DNA of 15,084 nt from an uncultured Porphyromonadaceae bacterium (GCA_900550645.1 URTA01000057.1:1-15084), one strand, 5' to 3'. Positions 1 to 9,256 are shown, numbered from the stretch's first letter. The notes: generated by a model not told the origin, from the sequence alone. Numbers and translations are program-made.

Positions 1-11
1 GCCTCTCTGCG

Positions 12-31
12 GTTTAGCGGACAGTAATAAT
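12..31. repeat. 20-bp terminal repeat, left copy (probable IS end)
   Basis: This 20-mer is the exact reverse complement of 15032-15051 near the other end of the window. A 20-bp match does not occur by chance in 15 kb, and its place at both window ends suggests a multi-copy element at which assembly stopped. The match ends sharply on both sides. Position 32 onward reads as nuclease coding sequence, while positions 1-11 would be element interior. I infer an insertion-sequence terminus; the transposase is outside the window, so the family cannot be named. Confidence 0.6.
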
Positions 32-32
32 A

Positions 33-221
33 TACATCTTCGAGTTCAAGCTCGACGGCAGCGCGGAGGAAGCGTTGCAGCAGATTGAGGAGAAGGGATA
101 TGCGCTGAAGTACCGCGCCGACGGACGAAGAATCATCAAGGTGGGGGCAAACTTCTCGCGCAAGACGCACACACTGGAGCGTTGGGAAGTGTCACGCGAC
201 GAGGGGATCGTCAACGACTGA
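33..221 (+). pseudogene. 3' remnant of AAA-ATPase/PD-(D/E)XK nuclease gene
   Basis: The frame ending in TGA at 219-221 encodes about 62 residues. They begin YIFEFKLDGSAEEAL and continue with QQIEEKGYA and later ANFSRKTHTLERW. This is the C-terminal PD-(D/E)XK nuclease part of the large Bacteroidales family that has an N-terminal AAA-ATPase-like domain (PF09820 plus PF08011/DUF1703). The E-F-K triplet is the (D/E)XK catalytic signature and the QI..KGY stretch is the family's following conserved helix. The same frame carries TAG at 15-17, inside the putative IS end, and everything upstream is missing. The simplest reading is a gene cut by an insertion, leaving only the tail. Full-length members are about 500-570 aa. 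The stop overlaps the end of the convergent glycosyltransferase gene by 11 bp. Members are often multi-copy and their cellular role is not settled. Confidence 0.75.
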
Positions 222-1011
222 ACACGTTCAGGCTTCGGGCGCGGCGCACACCGCTTATCCACAGCCGGCAGAACCTCCGCCGTTCCCCGCGCGGCTGGCG
301 CAGCGCGTGCGACAGCATATACAGCGGCCACAGGCGCGGATGCAGCCCGAGGAACACCGCGCCCTTGTTTTCGGTCAGCACGTCAGGGTCTTGGCGCGTG
401 CAGGTGGACGGGCCGGGGTGGAAGCATATAGCATGGGGAATGAACCGTCCAGGCAGCCCGGCTTTGAGCAGCGAATTGAAGAACAAGTCGTCCTCGCCGG
501 AACAGAAGTCGCAGTTCACGCCGAAATGCTCATTGAAGCGGAACCTGCCCAGCACACTGCGCGAGCGGAACGCGAGTTCTATGGCAGAGGCGAAATATCC
601 TTTTGGAGAATGGTGCAAGTCAAACGAATGCGGAGGGTAGTCCTTTGCGTCGGTATCTGTGTCATACATGAACGTAAGCACCTCGCAGTCAGGATTATTG
701 TCAAATGCATCCATCACCGCTTGCAGCCCGTCGGCGGTGTATTTCAAATCGTCATCAGCCATCAGCAGCAGCGGCGCGGAGGCATGGTCGAGGCAATGGT
801 TGCGGTTTGCGCCCGAGCCGCGTGTGCGAAACGTGTAAACGCGGAAATCGTCGCGGCACAGCACCTCCGGCACAGGAAGGTCGCTTTCAGGCTGTTGCCA
901 GCATACCACATACTGCACGCCCTTTACATGCGGATGCCCGGCATCGGCGATGCGCCGTATTCCCGCTTCCCCGTATGTGCATATCAGGACTTGCAGCCGT
1001 GGCGAAATCAT
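211..1011 (-). CDS. GT-A fold glycosyltransferase (family 2-like)
   Basis: The 266-aa cytosolic protein probably transfers a sugar from a nucleotide-sugar donor onto a surface glycan precursor; donor and acceptor cannot be told from sequence. It opens with a beta strand typical of GT-A enzymes (LQVLICTYGE). A GSGANRN motif at 65-71 corresponds to the G..AARN element of family 2 enzymes. The metal-binding acidic cluster MADDDL is at 84-89, and SGEDDLFF at 171-178 matches the downstream acidic motif, often the catalytic base region. No signal peptide or membrane segment is visible, though a basic C-terminus (RRARSLN) could contact the membrane. Its ATG overlaps the stop of the upstream glycosyltransferase gene by four bases (ATGA), so the two are surely co-transcribed and probably translationally coupled. 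Its 3' end overlaps the nuclease remnant on the other strand. Confidence 0.85.
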   Translation of the reverse strand: MISPRLQVLICTYGEAGIRRIADAGHPHVKGVQYVVCWQQPESDLPVPEVLCRDDFRVYTFRTRGSGANRNHCLDHASAPLLLMADDDLKYTADGLQAVMDAFDNNPDCEVLTFMYDTDTDAKDYPPHSFDLHHSPKGYFASAIELAFRSRSVLGRFRFNEHFGVNCDFCSGEDDLFFNSLLKAGLPGRFIPHAICFHPGPSTCTRQDPDVLTENKGAVFLGLHPRLWPLYMLSHALRQPRGERRRFCRLWISGVRRARSLNVFSR

Positions 1012-2117
1012 ACGCGGTTAAGGTGTTTTGCCCAGTGCTGCTCGTAGCGGTCGGTAACGAGGCGTGTGTCGTTGTGCCGCTCGACGAGTTTCCTGCCGTC
1101 GGCCGCCATCTGCTCGAGGCGCGGACGGTCAGCTGCTAGCGAACACAGCGTGCCGGCGATGTCCTGCTCGTATGGCGACAGCGAGATGACGGGGCGCAGT
1201 TCCTTTTCGCCTATCATCTCATAGTATTCCGGCTGTGCGCCTGAACCGGACACACGCCCTAAAGCCATGGTGTCGAGGGCGTTCATTGCCGGCGAGTAAC
1301 TGTACAGCTGGTCGAGGACGATGTGCGAGCTGCGCACCTTGTCGAGATACTGCGTCCACGGCAGGTCAACGACATTCTCAACCTCGATGCGGTCAGGCAT
1401 TTTAGCGGCAGCCTCGCGAGCTATGCGCAGCAGGTGGTCTGTTCCCTTTGAGGTGACATATTCCGAGCGCATTCCTACGAGTATGCGCACCCGGTCCGTG
1501 TCGGGCAGCGGCGTTGCCGTCAGCTCGCCGAGGTCTATCGGCAGCCCCGTGTACGCAAGCTTGTCGCCGAGTATGGGGCGGGCCGCCATGTCATATTCCG
1601 GCAGCACTGACATTGCTCCGTCGATAGCGGCATACAGATCCTCTGTGTAGTGCTGCACCGAGGGCAGCATGTAGCCGTGTTCGTGCTGCGGACACATTTT
1701 GGAAAACTCTGTGGGCATATACCCGATGCGAAATTCCGAATAGCGGAACATATCGCGGTCGAGACAGGCGCGGACGAAGAAATGGTCGTTGCCGGCCAGC
1801 GAGAGGAACACCGAGCCGTTGGCGCGTCGCAGCTCACGCAGGAAATAGCGCAGCTTGCCGGGGCGCAACGAGAAGAAATGCGGATTGATGAGCTGCACCA
1901 CGTCATAGCCCGACAGCCGTGGCAACAGCGAGAACAGCCGGTAGAGGTATGTCACCCCCGCCCCGGGGTAGTTGCCGCGCTGCAAGTAGATGTCAGAGGC
2001 TATGTCCATGCACCCGCAGCGGTCGGAGAGCACTGTGACCGTGTTGCCACGGCGGCGCAGCTCTCGCGCGAGGGTGGAGTGCAGGTTGGAATAATCGCCG
2101 ATGAACAGAATTTTCAT
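1008..2117 (-). CDS. GT-B fold glycosyltransferase (family 1/4-like)
   Basis: The 369-aa protein has the two-domain layout of GT-B enzymes. The N-terminal half begins MKILFIGDYSNLHSTLA with a GNTVTVLSD strand, as in family 4 acceptor-binding domains. The C-terminal half begins near residue 210 (VRILVGMRSEYVTSKGTDHLL), the usual start of the donor-binding Rossmann domain. The segment around PEYYEMIGEKE lies where the E-x7-E donor-binding motif of family 4 would be expected, but the match is loose, so it may belong to a divergent family. No membrane span is seen. It is the first gene of a two-gene operon with the GT-A enzyme and is divergent from a third glycosyltransferase gene. Together they suggest a small lipopolysaccharide, capsule or glycoprotein-glycan locus. 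Substrate unknown. Confidence 0.75.
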   Translation of the reverse strand: MKILFIGDYSNLHSTLARELRRRGNTVTVLSDRCGCMDIASDIYLQRGNYPGAGVTYLYRLFSLLPRLSGYDVVQLINPHFFSLRPGKLRYFLRELRRANGSVFLSLAGNDHFFVRACLDRDMFRYSEFRIGYMPTEFSKMCPQHEHGYMLPSVQHYTEDLYAAIDGAMSVLPEYDMAARPILGDKLAYTGLPIDLGELTATPLPDTDRVRILVGMRSEYVTSKGTDHLLRIAREAAAKMPDRIEVENVVDLPWTQYLDKVRSSHIVLDQLYSYSPAMNALDTMALGRVSGSGAQPEYYEMIGEKELRPVISLSPYEQDIAGTLCSLAADRPRLEQMAADGRKLVERHNDTRLVTDRYEQHWAKHLNRV

Positions 2118-2121
2118 ATCG

Positions 2122-2129
2122 CAAATTTA
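2122..2129 (-). promoter_or_regulatory. possible -7 box, divergent intergenic region
   Basis: Minus-strand TAAATTTG fits the Bacteroidota TAnnTTTG -7 consensus, but no TTTG -33 box lies at the usual distance. It is only four bases from the ATG of the GT-B gene, so transcripts from it would be almost leaderless. On the plus strand the same 102-bp gap has TAACTTTA at 2152-2159, a one-mismatch -7 box that could serve the gene starting at 2220. Both are weak. Confidence 0.3.
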
Positions 2130-2219
2130 GTCATATTCCACGAAATAATCGTAACTTTACGCCACAATTTTAGACCTGTGAGTTTAGGGGAGTGTCCCAT
2201 ATATAATGAACGCTGATAC

Positions 2220-3158
2220 ATGGCAGAAGAGTTTTCGATAGTAGTGCCGGTCTATAACCGTGCCGGTCTGATATGCCGGTGTCTTGACAGCATCAAGGCG
2301 CAGACATACCGTCCGCTGCACCTTGTGGTCGTTGACAACGCCTCGACCGACGAAACTCTTCGCGTGGTCACGCAGTGGGGACAGGAGAACGCCAGAGGGC
2401 AGCTGCGCATGAGCATACTCGAGGAGCGGCAGCCCGGGGCGGCGGCAGCCCGCAACTGCGGCTTGCGTGCCGTCACCAGCGACAAGCTATGCTTCTTCGA
2501 CAGCGACGATGCCATGCGCCCGGAACTCGCAGAGACGGCAATGCACACATTTGCAGACAACCCCGATGCCGACATAGTGCTGTGGCAGTCGCGGCTGAAC
2601 ACGCTGAGAGGCGTGTCGTGCCAGCTGAAATGGGCTTCGGCCAACTATATGGACAACCACATCGTCCACTCCGTTCTGCGCACACAGGGGTATGCCGTGC
2701 GCCGCAAATTCCTTAACGATGCCGGCGCGTGGAATCCGGCAATGCTTGTGTGGGACGACTGGGAACTCGGCGTGCGCCTCCTGCTCCGCAATCCGCGCAT
2801 CGTGCCTGTGCCGCGTGTGCTTGCCGATGTGTATGCGCAGGAAAAATCCATTACAGGCACCAGCTTTTCGCCGAAAGCCGGGGAGTGGGAACTTGCGCTG
2901 AAGCGGACCTCGGAATGTATAGCGGACAGCGACCATCCGCGCAAGCGGCATCTGCTCAACATGGTGGACTACCGCCGCGTGATACTCGCCGCGCACTATC
3001 GCCGCGAGGGCAATGCAGCAGCTGCGCAGACGCTCCTCACGCACACATACGCCAACACCCTCGCAACGCCATTCCAACGCTTCGTCCTCTCGCTGTGCTA
3101 CCGCTATACAAGCCTCGGCGGACGCGGTGCAAGCTACTTTGCAGCCCCGCTGCTGTAA
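2220..3158 (+). CDS. glycosyltransferase family 2
   Basis: The 312-aa enzyme is a classic family 2 (GT-A) glycosyltransferase. The N-terminal strand is FSIVVPVYNRAGL, the donor-binding VVVDNASTDET spans 36-46, GAAAARN is at 73-79, and the metal-binding FFDSDDAM has its DxD-type aspartates at 94, 96 and 97. WDDWELGVRL from 178 is the usual C-terminal acidic motif of the catalytic domain. It should act on the cytosolic face of the inner membrane, adding one sugar during surface polysaccharide or glycan assembly; sugar and linkage are unknown. It is divergent from the two minus-strand glycosyltransferase genes with 102 bp between, and is followed by an independent promoter, so it looks monocistronic. 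The start fits the expected family N-terminus. An 11-codon out-of-frame ORF at 2206 overlaps the start and is probably meaningless. Confidence 0.9.
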   Translation: MAEEFSIVVPVYNRAGLICRCLDSIKAQTYRPLHLVVVDNASTDETLRVVTQWGQENARGQLRMSILEERQPGAAAARNCGLRAVTSDKLCFFDSDDAMRPELAETAMHTFADNPDADIVLWQSRLNTLRGVSCQLKWASANYMDNHIVHSVLRTQGYAVRRKFLNDAGAWNPAMLVWDDWELGVRLLLRNPRIVPVPRVLADVYAQEKSITGTSFSPKAGEWELALKRTSECIADSDHPRKRHLLNMVDYRRVILAAHYRREGNAAAAQTLLTHTYANTLATPFQRFVLSLCYRYTSLGGRGASYFAAPLL

Positions 3159-3266
3159 CCCCGGATTTCCATGCAGCTTGAAAGTGCCGGATGACATTGC
3201 CCGCACATCTACAAACGTGATATTTTGAGTAAAAATGCACCGCCGAAAAATATTTTCTCGCTTTTG

Positions 3267-3298
3267 TTTGCATGGTTGAAAAAGATAAACTACCTTTG
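3267..3298 (+). promoter_or_regulatory. Bacteroidota promoter for the secreted-protein operon
   Basis: A TTTG -33 box (3267-3270), a 20-nt spacer and a TACCTTTG -7 box (3291-3298) match the Bacteroidota primary sigma consensus. Initiation would fall near 3305, giving a leader of about 30 nt. This rules out translation from the upstream in-frame ATG at 3272. Confidence 0.8.
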
Positions 3299-3334
3299 CG
3301 TACTGATAATGCCGAATGGCACAAAACTGAGAAT

Positions 3335-6300
3335 ATGAAAAGAATTACCCTTGTTGCAGTGCTGACGCTGCTGTCGCTCGCGACTTTCGCCCGGGCCTCG
3401 GCTGTGCTGTACTCGTCCGACTTCTCGGAAGACTGGAACGACTGGACTATCATTGATGCTGACGGTGACGGCATAACCTGGTATACGTATGACTCCTGTT
3501 TATGGTATGAATTCAGCGGAAGTGACGAGCATACCAGTGCAGATGACTGGATTGTTTCACCTCCTGTTTCGTTGACAGCGGGGACAACGTACAGAATCAA
3601 GGCCAAACATCAATCTAGTCATGCTATGACTTACGCCTTGTATGCTTCTACTGACAAGAGCGCGGCAGGGTTGGCAGCCGGCACATTGGTTGCGGACTTG
3701 AGCGACGGCGCACATTCGGAAGAGGTGCTGTGGTTCACACCCTCGGAAAGCGGGTCATTCTATTTTGGCATCCATACGGATGCTACTAATCCCCATTGGG
3801 GCTATATCAAGTTGGTCAGTTTCGAGGTGAAGGAGAATGTCCCCATACCGGCTTCGGCATCCGACCTCAAAGTCTGCAAGGCTGCCGGTGTGCGTGACGC
3901 TGTACTGTCATGGACGTTGCCCCCTGCACTTGATGAAGACGGCATCGAACTGCCCGATGGCGTTACGGTGAGCAATGTCAGGGTGTACCGCAACGGCGAA
4001 CTTGCACAGACGCTCCCCGGCGATGCCGTCACATGCACTGACAGCGGGCTGGATGCCGGCAGATATGAGTATGAGGTGGAACTGGACATCAACGGACAGC
4101 TGGGCAACAGGAGCAAGGTCGCCTTTGACCTCCTCGTGAAGGATGCGCCGTATGTCTCGTATTTTCAAGACCCGGGATGGGCGATAGTCAATGTTGACGG
4201 CGGAAGAGGCTGGGAAAATTGCGGATACGGGAGCTGGGGTTATTCCGACATCGGATATCCCAGCGGCATGATAAACGACAACCTGGACTCACCTGACAAC
4301 TGGCTGATTTCACCCTCCATAAAGCTGGCTGCCGGAGTTGAGTACAAAGTCAAATTCTGGCACTATTCGCGATATATGGCGGAGTACTTCAAGCTGTATG
4401 CCGCTCTCGGCACTTCCATAGACTGCCTGAAGTCAGGCACGGTCGTTGCGGATATCGATGGCATATCTCACTCCGGAATCACCCAGGATGTGTTCACATT
4501 CACTCCGGCTGTGAGCGGTGAATACAACTTCGGTTTCCATAATTACGACATCAGCGGCCCGGAATACGGGTCTGGATTGATCATAACAGGCTTTGAGGTG
4601 ATCCCCGACGATATGCCCGCCCTCGGCATGGTGAAGGATTTCACCATCAGTCCGGGGACTGACGATGACCTGTTTGCGCTGGCGGCAACACTCTCATGGA
4701 ATCTGCCGACAGTTGACACCGACGGAAATCCGCTCCCGCTGCCAGAAGATGCGCCGATCTACAACGTCCACATATACCGCGATGATGTGCTGGTGAAGTC
4801 CCTTTCAGGCAATGCAACCTCGTGGATCGACACTGCCGACCTCGGACTTACGCCAGGGAAGCATACATACGGCATCGAGGTGGAGGTGGCTGGCGTGTAC
4901 GGGCCGCGCCTGTATGCCGAATCGCCGACTATCTGTCCCACAGGCGACAATTACAAGAACACTCCCTATACGTCTGATTTCAGCGACCCCTGCTGGGGCA
5001 AAAAGGAAACGAAATGGAATGAATGTGCTTTCTGGAAAGATGACAGGCCGACGTATCCTCCGACGTTTGAAGACACCCCACATGGGTATACGACAGGCAT
5101 CAGACACTACTATCCTGACAGCGATATAGCATGGCTGTACTCCCCTGACTTTGGATTGGTTGGCGGCAAGGAGTACATTTTCAGTTTTTGGCACAGGGAG
5201 AAGGGCAAGTCTTTTTCCAAACTCATCTATCGGCCAGACATTTACATCTACAGTTCAGAGAACAGTGATGAAAAAAATACAGATAATACCCCTACCCCTA
5301 ACGAAGAAAATTGTGTCGCGAGTTACAGCACCGGCAGCACAGCCACCTCTGAATGGGAGAAACTGGAGTTCAGCTTCACACCCCCGATAAGCGGCTTCTA
5401 CTGGATAAAAATGTGGGATTTCATACTTGCCGAATATGGGTACAAGGACATCACTTGCTTCGACATCCGCAAGAAAGACTGGGTAGCGCCGGAACCGCCT
5501 CCCACACCTCCTGTAGAGGAAAATCCCCCTTCGCCGGTATACCTGCCAACGTATGTCACAACCGCAGACCCTCTCACTGCAAACCTGGCATGGGAGCTGC
5601 CTTCGACATACAAGGACGGCTCGGAGTTCAACCCTGCCACAGGGACTATACGCATCTACCGCGACGGCGAGCTGGCGCAGACGCTCCCTGGCACCGAAAG
5701 GCATTGGCAGGACACGGCGGATGCCGGGATTGTGCACGACCACCACGCATACGAGATTGAAGTCGAAGCGGACGGCTTGTGCAGCAGCCGCGTCAAGCCG
5801 GCGTATGCCTCAAGCGTTCTGCCGTATGCTTCTGACATGAACAATGCCGGCTGGACAGTGCTGAATGTCAACGGCGGACGCTGCTGGGGCAAGATAACTG
5901 TTGACCAGGACAATCCGTATGGCATCTTGACCCTGCCTGACTATTCACAAGGCGTGAATTTCGTATCGCCCTACTCGGCAGGCGGCTGGGGAAACCCTAG
6001 AGGCTATGAAGCCGCTGACGACTGGATAGTTTCGCCGCCGCTGTATCTGAATGGCTATAAGGGGTACAAAGTCAGCTTCTGGCACTCTGACCCTTTTGGG
6101 ATGGAATGCGAGAAGTTTTCGCTATATGCGTCAAAAGAACTGTCGCCCGAAAGTCTGGCTGGCGGCAAGCTCATCGCTGACATTTCCAATAGCTCAACGG
6201 CCTTGCCTGAATGGCACAGAGTGTCGCACATGTTCATTCCGGAAGAAGACGGGTATTATTATTTCGGTTTCCATGCTCATTCAGCTGAAAATGAACGGAA

Positions 6301-7705
6301 TTCCGTCCAGTTGACTGGCTTTGAGGTGGCAAGGTTCGGCATGACTGAATCAATACCGTCGCGGCCAACCGGACTGACAGCAGTACCCACAGTGAGCGAG
6401 ACACCGGAAGTGAAGCTGTCATGGAAAATGCCGGCCAAATACATGAGCGGCGCGTCTATTCCAGACGACGCATTAATGGAAGCATTGGTTTACCGCGACG
6501 GCACACTTATGTACCGTGGAAACGCCGTCGAGTGGACTGACAACGACGTGCAGCATGGTGAGGCCTACACATACGAGGTTGCGGTAGAAGTGGACGAGCA
6601 GACAGGACCTCGCGCTGCCGTTTCTCCGGTAGAGGTGTTGCCGCCTCCGCCGCCAGAGCCTCCGCTGCCTGTCATTCCCGACCCGGCGGAAGACCTCACC
6701 GTAACCACCGATCCAGTCTTGCCGAATGTTGCCGACATTTCATGGCGCAACCCCTCGACGAGCAGCGTCCCCGACAGTGAGCCGCCAATCACATTGGCTG
6801 AAATATACCGCGACGGCGAGCTGATAGGTTCTGTCACCGACGGCCTCGCAGCTGGCGAATACTCCTCATACGAGGACAATATCGTGTCTGACCCCGGTAT
6901 GTACACTTACATGGTCAAGGTTTATAACGATGAACTCATAGCAGATGAGGGACATCCCGAGGTGACACGGTGGGTAGGACGCGGCGCGGACGTGCCTTAC
7001 GAGCCGGAAAACTTCTACGAGTGGTATCCGTTCAACCAAGCCGTCGGGAATGACCAAGGCGGCTGGCGGATAGGCTTCACCGATGCCTGTGCCGGCGGTG
7101 CAGAAGAGGACGGCGATTCGTGGATCATCTCACCTCCCTTGTATACCCAAAGCGGCACAAAGTACCTCCTCGAGGTGCTGCCGTTCAGCCGAGGCTTTGC
7201 CGACCCGAGCGACATCAGCGTATACCTCGGTTCGAATGTCGCTCCAGAGGAGATGACGCGAAGAATCGGCAGCATCGACTGCAGCATGGTCAAGAGTTTC
7301 GCAGAGCCTGTGCAGTTCCCCTTGCTCGCTGCGGCAGCGGATGATCCGTCACTTGCCGACGAACCGGACGAAGACGGCGGACGCATCAGCTTCGCTACCG
7401 GCAACGTCACAGTCGGCTTCCGCGCAGAGGGCGAGGCCGAGGGCCGCATCTGCTGCTTCCGCTTCATCATCGACCCCGAGACCAGTGTTGACGAGGCAGT
7501 CGAAGACGGCTCAATGCGTCATGTCGGAGACACCGTCCTATTCCCCGACGGAGCGACAGACATCACGCTTGTGACCGTATCAGGACAAGTTGTGCGCCGC
7601 TGTGCCGCTGCCGGCAGCATCGACCTGTCGCAGCTTGCCCCTGGTGTCTACATCGTCAGCTGCAATGCGGGCGGCAAGCGCATATCGTTGAAAGTCATGA
7701 AGTAG
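3335..7705 (+). CDS. large secreted modular adhesin-like protein with T9SS tail
   Basis: The 1456-aa protein is probably exported by Sec and then moved across the outer membrane by the type IX system. Residues 1-21 are a signal peptide (MKRITLVAVL core, cleavage after FARA). Five choice-of-anchor J (cleaved-adhesin-like, MAM-like) modules lie at roughly 25-168, 271-422, 542-715, 828-1000 and 1221-1382, marked by DDWIVSPP-like, (V/S)FWH and FGFH motifs. Between them are fibronectin-III-like modules at about 169-268, 425-535, 736-827, 1008-1102 and 1117-1217, each with a YRDGEL-like strand. Proline-rich linkers fall near 717-734 and 1102-1117. Residues about 1385-1456 are a T9SS type A sorting domain (GQVVRR, LAPGVYIV, final KVMK). 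No catalytic domain is recognisable, so adhesion or glycan binding is inference. ATG 3335 is chosen because the promoter excludes the earlier ATG and the paralogue downstream starts identically. It ends with TAG, 23 bp before the paralogue. Confidence 0.88.
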   Translation: MKRITLVAVLTLLSLATFARASAVLYSSDFSEDWNDWTIIDADGDGITWYTYDSCLWYEFSGSDEHTSADDWIVSPPVSLTAGTTYRIKAKHQSSHAMTYALYASTDKSAAGLAAGTLVADLSDGAHSEEVLWFTPSESGSFYFGIHTDATNPHWGYIKLVSFEVKENVPIPASASDLKVCKAAGVRDAVLSWTLPPALDEDGIELPDGVTVSNVRVYRNGELAQTLPGDAVTCTDSGLDAGRYEYEVELDINGQLGNRSKVAFDLLVKDAPYVSYFQDPGWAIVNVDGGRGWENCGYGSWGYSDIGYPSGMINDNLDSPDNWLISPSIKLAAGVEYKVKFWHYSRYMAEYFKLYAALGTSIDCLKSGTVVADIDGISHSGITQDVFTFTPAVSGEYNFGFHNYDISGPEYGSGLIITGFEVIPDDMPALGMVKDFTISPGTDDDLFALAATLSWNLPTVDTDGNPLPLPEDAPIYNVHIYRDDVLVKSLSGNATSWIDTADLGLTPGKHTYGIEVEVAGVYGPRLYAESPTICPTGDNYKNTPYTSDFSDPCWGKKETKWNECAFWKDDRPTYPPTFEDTPHGYTTGIRHYYPDSDIAWLYSPDFGLVGGKEYIFSFWHREKGKSFSKLIYRPDIYIYSSENSDEKNTDNTPTPNEENCVASYSTGSTATSEWEKLEFSFTPPISGFYWIKMWDFILAEYGYKDITCFDIRKKDWVAPEPPPTPPVEENPPSPVYLPTYVTTADPLTANLAWELPSTYKDGSEFNPATGTIRIYRDGELAQTLPGTERHWQDTADAGIVHDHHAYEIEVEADGLCSSRVKPAYASSVLPYASDMNNAGWTVLNVNGGRCWGKITVDQDNPYGILTLPDYSQGVNFVSPYSAGGWGNPRGYEAADDWIVSPPLYLNGYKGYKVSFWHSDPFGMECEKFSLYASKELSPESLAGGKLIADISNSSTALPEWHRVSHMFIPEEDGYYYFGFHAHSAENERNSVQLTGFEVARFGMTESIPSRPTGLTAVPTVSETPEVKLSWKMPAKYMSGASIPDDALMEALVYRDGTLMYRGNAVEWTDNDVQHGEAYTYEVAVEVDEQTGPRAAVSPVEVLPPPPPEPPLPVIPDPAEDLTVTTDPVLPNVADISWRNPSTSSVPDSEPPITLAEIYRDGELIGSVTDGLAAGEYSSYEDNIVSDPGMYTYMVKVYNDELIADEGHPEVTRWVGRGADVPYEPENFYEWYPFNQAVGNDQGGWRIGFTDACAGGAEEDGDSWIISPPLYTQSGTKYLLEVLPFSRGFADPSDISVYLGSNVAPEEMTRRIGSIDCSMVKSFAEPVQFPLLAAAADDPSLADEPDEDGGRISFATGNVTVGFRAEGEAEGRICCFRFIIDPETSVDEAVEDGSMRHVGDTVLFPDGATDITLVTVSGQVVRRCAAAGSIDLSQLAPGVYIVSCNAGGKRISLKVMK

Positions 7706-7728
7706 CAACCCTAAACAACCATACGGTT

Positions 7729-9234
7729 ATGAAAAGAATCACACTTGTTGCAGCACTGACGCTGCTGTCGCTCGCGACATTCGCCCGAGCCGAGACAGTT
7801 CCCTACACATCTGATATGAGAGGATGGACTGCCATTGACGCAAACAATGACGGCAATACGTGGACAGGAGATGGTTCAGGCATTCGCTTCTGCTCCAACG
7901 CAGAGCTTGATGACTGGATTGTTTCGCCTGCTATACCGCTGGAAGCCGGCACAGAGTACATTGTCCGTTTCTAGCATAAACGAGACAGTACCCGCGTGCC
8001 ACGCAAAGCAAAGCTGTATGCAGCCCTTGCCGACGATGCAGAAAGCCTTTCTGCCGGCATGATTGTCGCTGATTTCAGAAGGTCTGATTATCAGCAATGG
8101 GAAAGGTATACACAGACATTCACCCCTGCCGAGAGCGGCAATTACCATTTCGGCTTCTATGCATATTCCTCTTCCACAGATGACAGTTGCATTGATCTGT
8201 GGCTGGCATATTTCGAGGTGCAAAATGACGAGATTGTTCCAATGCCGGTATCTGACCTTGCCATCTCGTTTGGTACAGACTCGGCAGTTGAAGCAACGCT
8301 GTCATGGACGCTGCCTACAGAGGACACTGAGGGTTTCGCATTAGACGATGACGCGACGTTCAACGCGGTATACATCTATCGCGACGACGAACTGGTGCAG
8401 ACGCTGCCCGGCAATGCTACGACATGGACAGATTCAGAAGCAAGCGGAATGACAGCCGCAGACCATACATACGAGGTCGAGGTGGAAGTGAACGGCGTGC
8501 GAAGCTCTCGCAGCAGCATCACCTATATGTTGCCACGGCCATTGCCTTACTTGTCAGACTTTAATGATAGCGGATGGACAATCATTGATGTCGGCAATGA
8601 CGGCAAAACATGGCACATACAGGATAACTATTATATACTTGAAGATTATTATCGAGGCGCAACGTGTGATCACACAGTCTCAAGCAACGTGAGTGAAGAC
8701 TGGCTCATTTCCCCTCCGCTGCTGTTGACCGCCGGAGTGGAATATACGGTTAAGTTCAAATACAGAAACGGAGAACACGTCCGAAAGGGGCCGCTTGCAC
8801 TTTATGCTTCTACCCAAAATTCCATTGAGGGGTTGACTTCCGGCATAAGGATCATTGCCAATGTCCCGGCATTTTTTGAAAGCACTGATGCACTGTACTC
8901 TTTCACTGCCGCTGAAAGTGATTACTATTATCTGGGCTTTTGCGCCATGGCATATCGAGGTCGTATGCCAATATATATGACCGGCTTGGAAGTCGCAAGT
9001 CCGTCAATAACCGGCATTGAAGACGCTGTCGCAGACGGCTCAATGCGCCGTGCCGGCGACAGTGTCCTCATTCCAGATGGCGCGACTGACATCACGCTCG
9101 TGACTGTCTCGGGTCAGGTATTGCGCCGCTGCGCCGCTGCCGACAGCATCGACCTGTCGCAGCTCGCGCCCGGTGTCTACATCGTAAGCTGCAACCTCAG
9201 CGGCAAGCGCACCGCGCTCAAAATAGCGAAATAA
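7729..9234 (+). pseudogene. paralogous T9SS-tailed secreted protein, interrupted by in-frame TAG
   Basis: Read through, this is a 501-codon gene: signal peptide nearly identical to the upstream paralogue (MKRITLVAAL), choice-of-anchor J module (about 22-165), fibronectin-III-like module (about 166-268), second J module (about 270-425) and T9SS type A sorting domain (about 430-501). A TAG at 7972-7974 splits it in a single frame with no shift. The N-terminal piece would be 81 residues; the rest could only restart at about 7996 or later, without a signal peptide. In the paralogue the aligned residue is Trp in three J modules (KFWH, SFWH, SFWH), and this site reads RF-stop-H, so one G-to-A change from TGG explains it. 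The next codons still align well (KLYAAL), so the break is recent, a sequencing error, or tolerated. TAG recoding is unlikely because the upstream paralogue ends with TAG. It follows that gene by 23 bp without its own promoter. Confidence 0.85.
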
Positions 9235-9256
9235 CAGCTCACCTGCATCCATAACC

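Noticed and set aside
307..1047. 246-aa plus-strand open frame
   Set aside because: Antisense shadow of the GT-A glycosyltransferase gene. No domain is recognisable.
2487..3206. 239-aa minus-strand open frame
   Set aside because: Antisense shadow of the family 2 glycosyltransferase. His/Cys-rich composition typical of non-coding frames in GC-rich DNA.
3272..3334. N-terminal extension of the large secreted protein from ATG 3272
   Set aside because: It lies upstream of the expected transcription start, has no coding look, and would bury the signal peptide. The paralogue starts exactly at MKRITLV.
7972..7974. TAG read as an amino acid (recoding)
   Set aside because: The paralogue directly upstream uses TAG as its normal stop at 7703-7705, so general reassignment is not supported. 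Loss by point mutation is simpler.
3335..9234. CRISPR-like or short tandem repeat array
   Set aside because: The repeating blocks are protein modules of about 100-170 codons with diverged DNA, not regularly spaced short repeats.
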